From contig CANGWP010000130.1 in the NCBI GenBank assembly GCA_947457605.1, forward strand, positions 1-6,010: a stretch of 6,010 nucleotides of DNA, in the 5' to 3' direction. Made by a program: the position numbers and the translations under genes. The notes below the pieces were generated by a model. That model saw only the letters and a list, made by a program, of their open reading frames with translations, had not been told where the DNA came from and made no database searches. Position 1 is the stretch's first letter. Every line of letters starts with the position of its first letter. Positions 5,804 through 6,010 of this stretch are shown here, one piece after another. Origin of the DNA: Bdellovibrionales bacterium (GTDB lineage: Bacteria > Bdellovibrionota > UBA1018 > CAIMNF01).

Positions 5804-6010
5804 TCAGGATTCAAACTGCAGATCAATGAAGGGCCGAAAGGATTTCTGAATCTGGTTGCGGTTGAGCTTCTGGGTTTGGGTAAGCTCTTTCAGATCCACC
5901 GAGAAGTCGCGCGACAAAATGACAAACTTCGATACGGATTCGGGAATCCTTTTCTCGCGGACCAGCTGCTCGATTCCGGCTGCGATTTTCCTCTTCAGCT
6001 CCTCGTTTTC
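5804..6010 (-). CDS. Long-chain acyl-CoA synthetase (AMP-forming), C-terminal fragment
   Basis: Only the last 68 residues and the TGA stop (5806-5804) are in the window; the gene continues past the right edge. The end reads KFVILSRDFSVDLKELT, then QTQKLNR, matching by eye the C-terminal subdomain of FAA1/FadD15-type acyl-CoA synthetases, where a form such as FVILPRDFS...ELTPTLKLKR is usual. The Lys of the final adenylate-forming motif (ELTxTxKL, residue 48 of the fragment) is present. These enzymes join a fatty acid to CoA through an acyl-AMP intermediate and usually sit at the inner face of the membrane. The gene runs in the same direction as the lipase and ends 59 bases before it, suggesting a shared lipid role and perhaps one operon. 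The family is assigned from a short end piece only, so related adenylate-forming enzymes cannot be fully excluded. Confidence 0.8.
   Translation of the reverse strand, partial: ENEELKRKIAAGIEQLVREKRIPESVSKFVILSRDFSVDLKELTQTQKLNRNQIQKSFRPFIDLQFES

Noticed and set aside
5776..5812. Imperfect inverted repeat (ATCCT and AGGAT) around the ligase stop, as a terminator
   Set aside because: Only five bases pair, the inner bases do not match, and no T-run follows on the coding strand.

Overview
The window reads as ordinary chromosome of a Gram-negative bacterium with a base composition near 50-55% GC (estimated by eye). It holds five protein-coding regions, two of them cut by the window edges. I see no tRNA, rRNA, CRISPR array, insertion sequence or phage module. 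The mix of a class II release factor 3, a large exported protein I do not recognise, a patatin-like lipase and an acyl-CoA ligase would suit the Bdellovibrionota or a 'deltaproteobacterial' group. That placement is an impression from the style of the exported protein and the lipase, not from a search.

Layout. (i) 1-264, minus strand: N-terminal 88 codons of an unrecognised, strongly acidic protein, divergent from the next gene. (ii) 265-388: AT-rich divergent promoter region. (iii) 389-2032, plus strand: prfC, peptide chain release factor 3, complete, with a GTG start. (iv) 2033-2267: a 235-base non-coding stretch with a perfect 6+6 dyad, a hairpin with a T-run (possible prfC terminator) and a good sigma70-type promoter. 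(v) 2268-4631, plus strand: a 787-residue exported protein of unknown family. (vi) 4572-5744, minus strand: a patatin-like phospholipase of 390 residues, convergent with and overlapping the previous gene by 60 bases. (vii) 5804-6010, minus strand: the last 68 residues of a long-chain acyl-CoA synthetase (AMP-forming), 59 bases upstream of the lipase in the same direction.

How they work together. prfC is a translation housekeeping gene and has no evident link to its neighbours. The acyl-CoA ligase and the patatin form a plausible lipid pair: one releases fatty acids from membrane lipids and the other activates fatty acids as CoA thioesters. The exported protein is linked to the lipase only by the tail-to-tail overlap.

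The most unusual theme is how translation starts. None of the three complete genes has a convincing Shine-Dalgarno sequence. For two of them a -10-like hexamer (TATCTT, TACAAT) ends exactly 6 bases before the ATG, which is the geometry of leaderless mRNAs. For the exported protein the -10 is joined at 17 bases by a good -35 (TTTACA), and the same ATG is the one that begins a clean signal peptide. I found no clear new defence or mobile system; the unrecognised exported protein and the leaderless-looking starts are the points most worth a second look.
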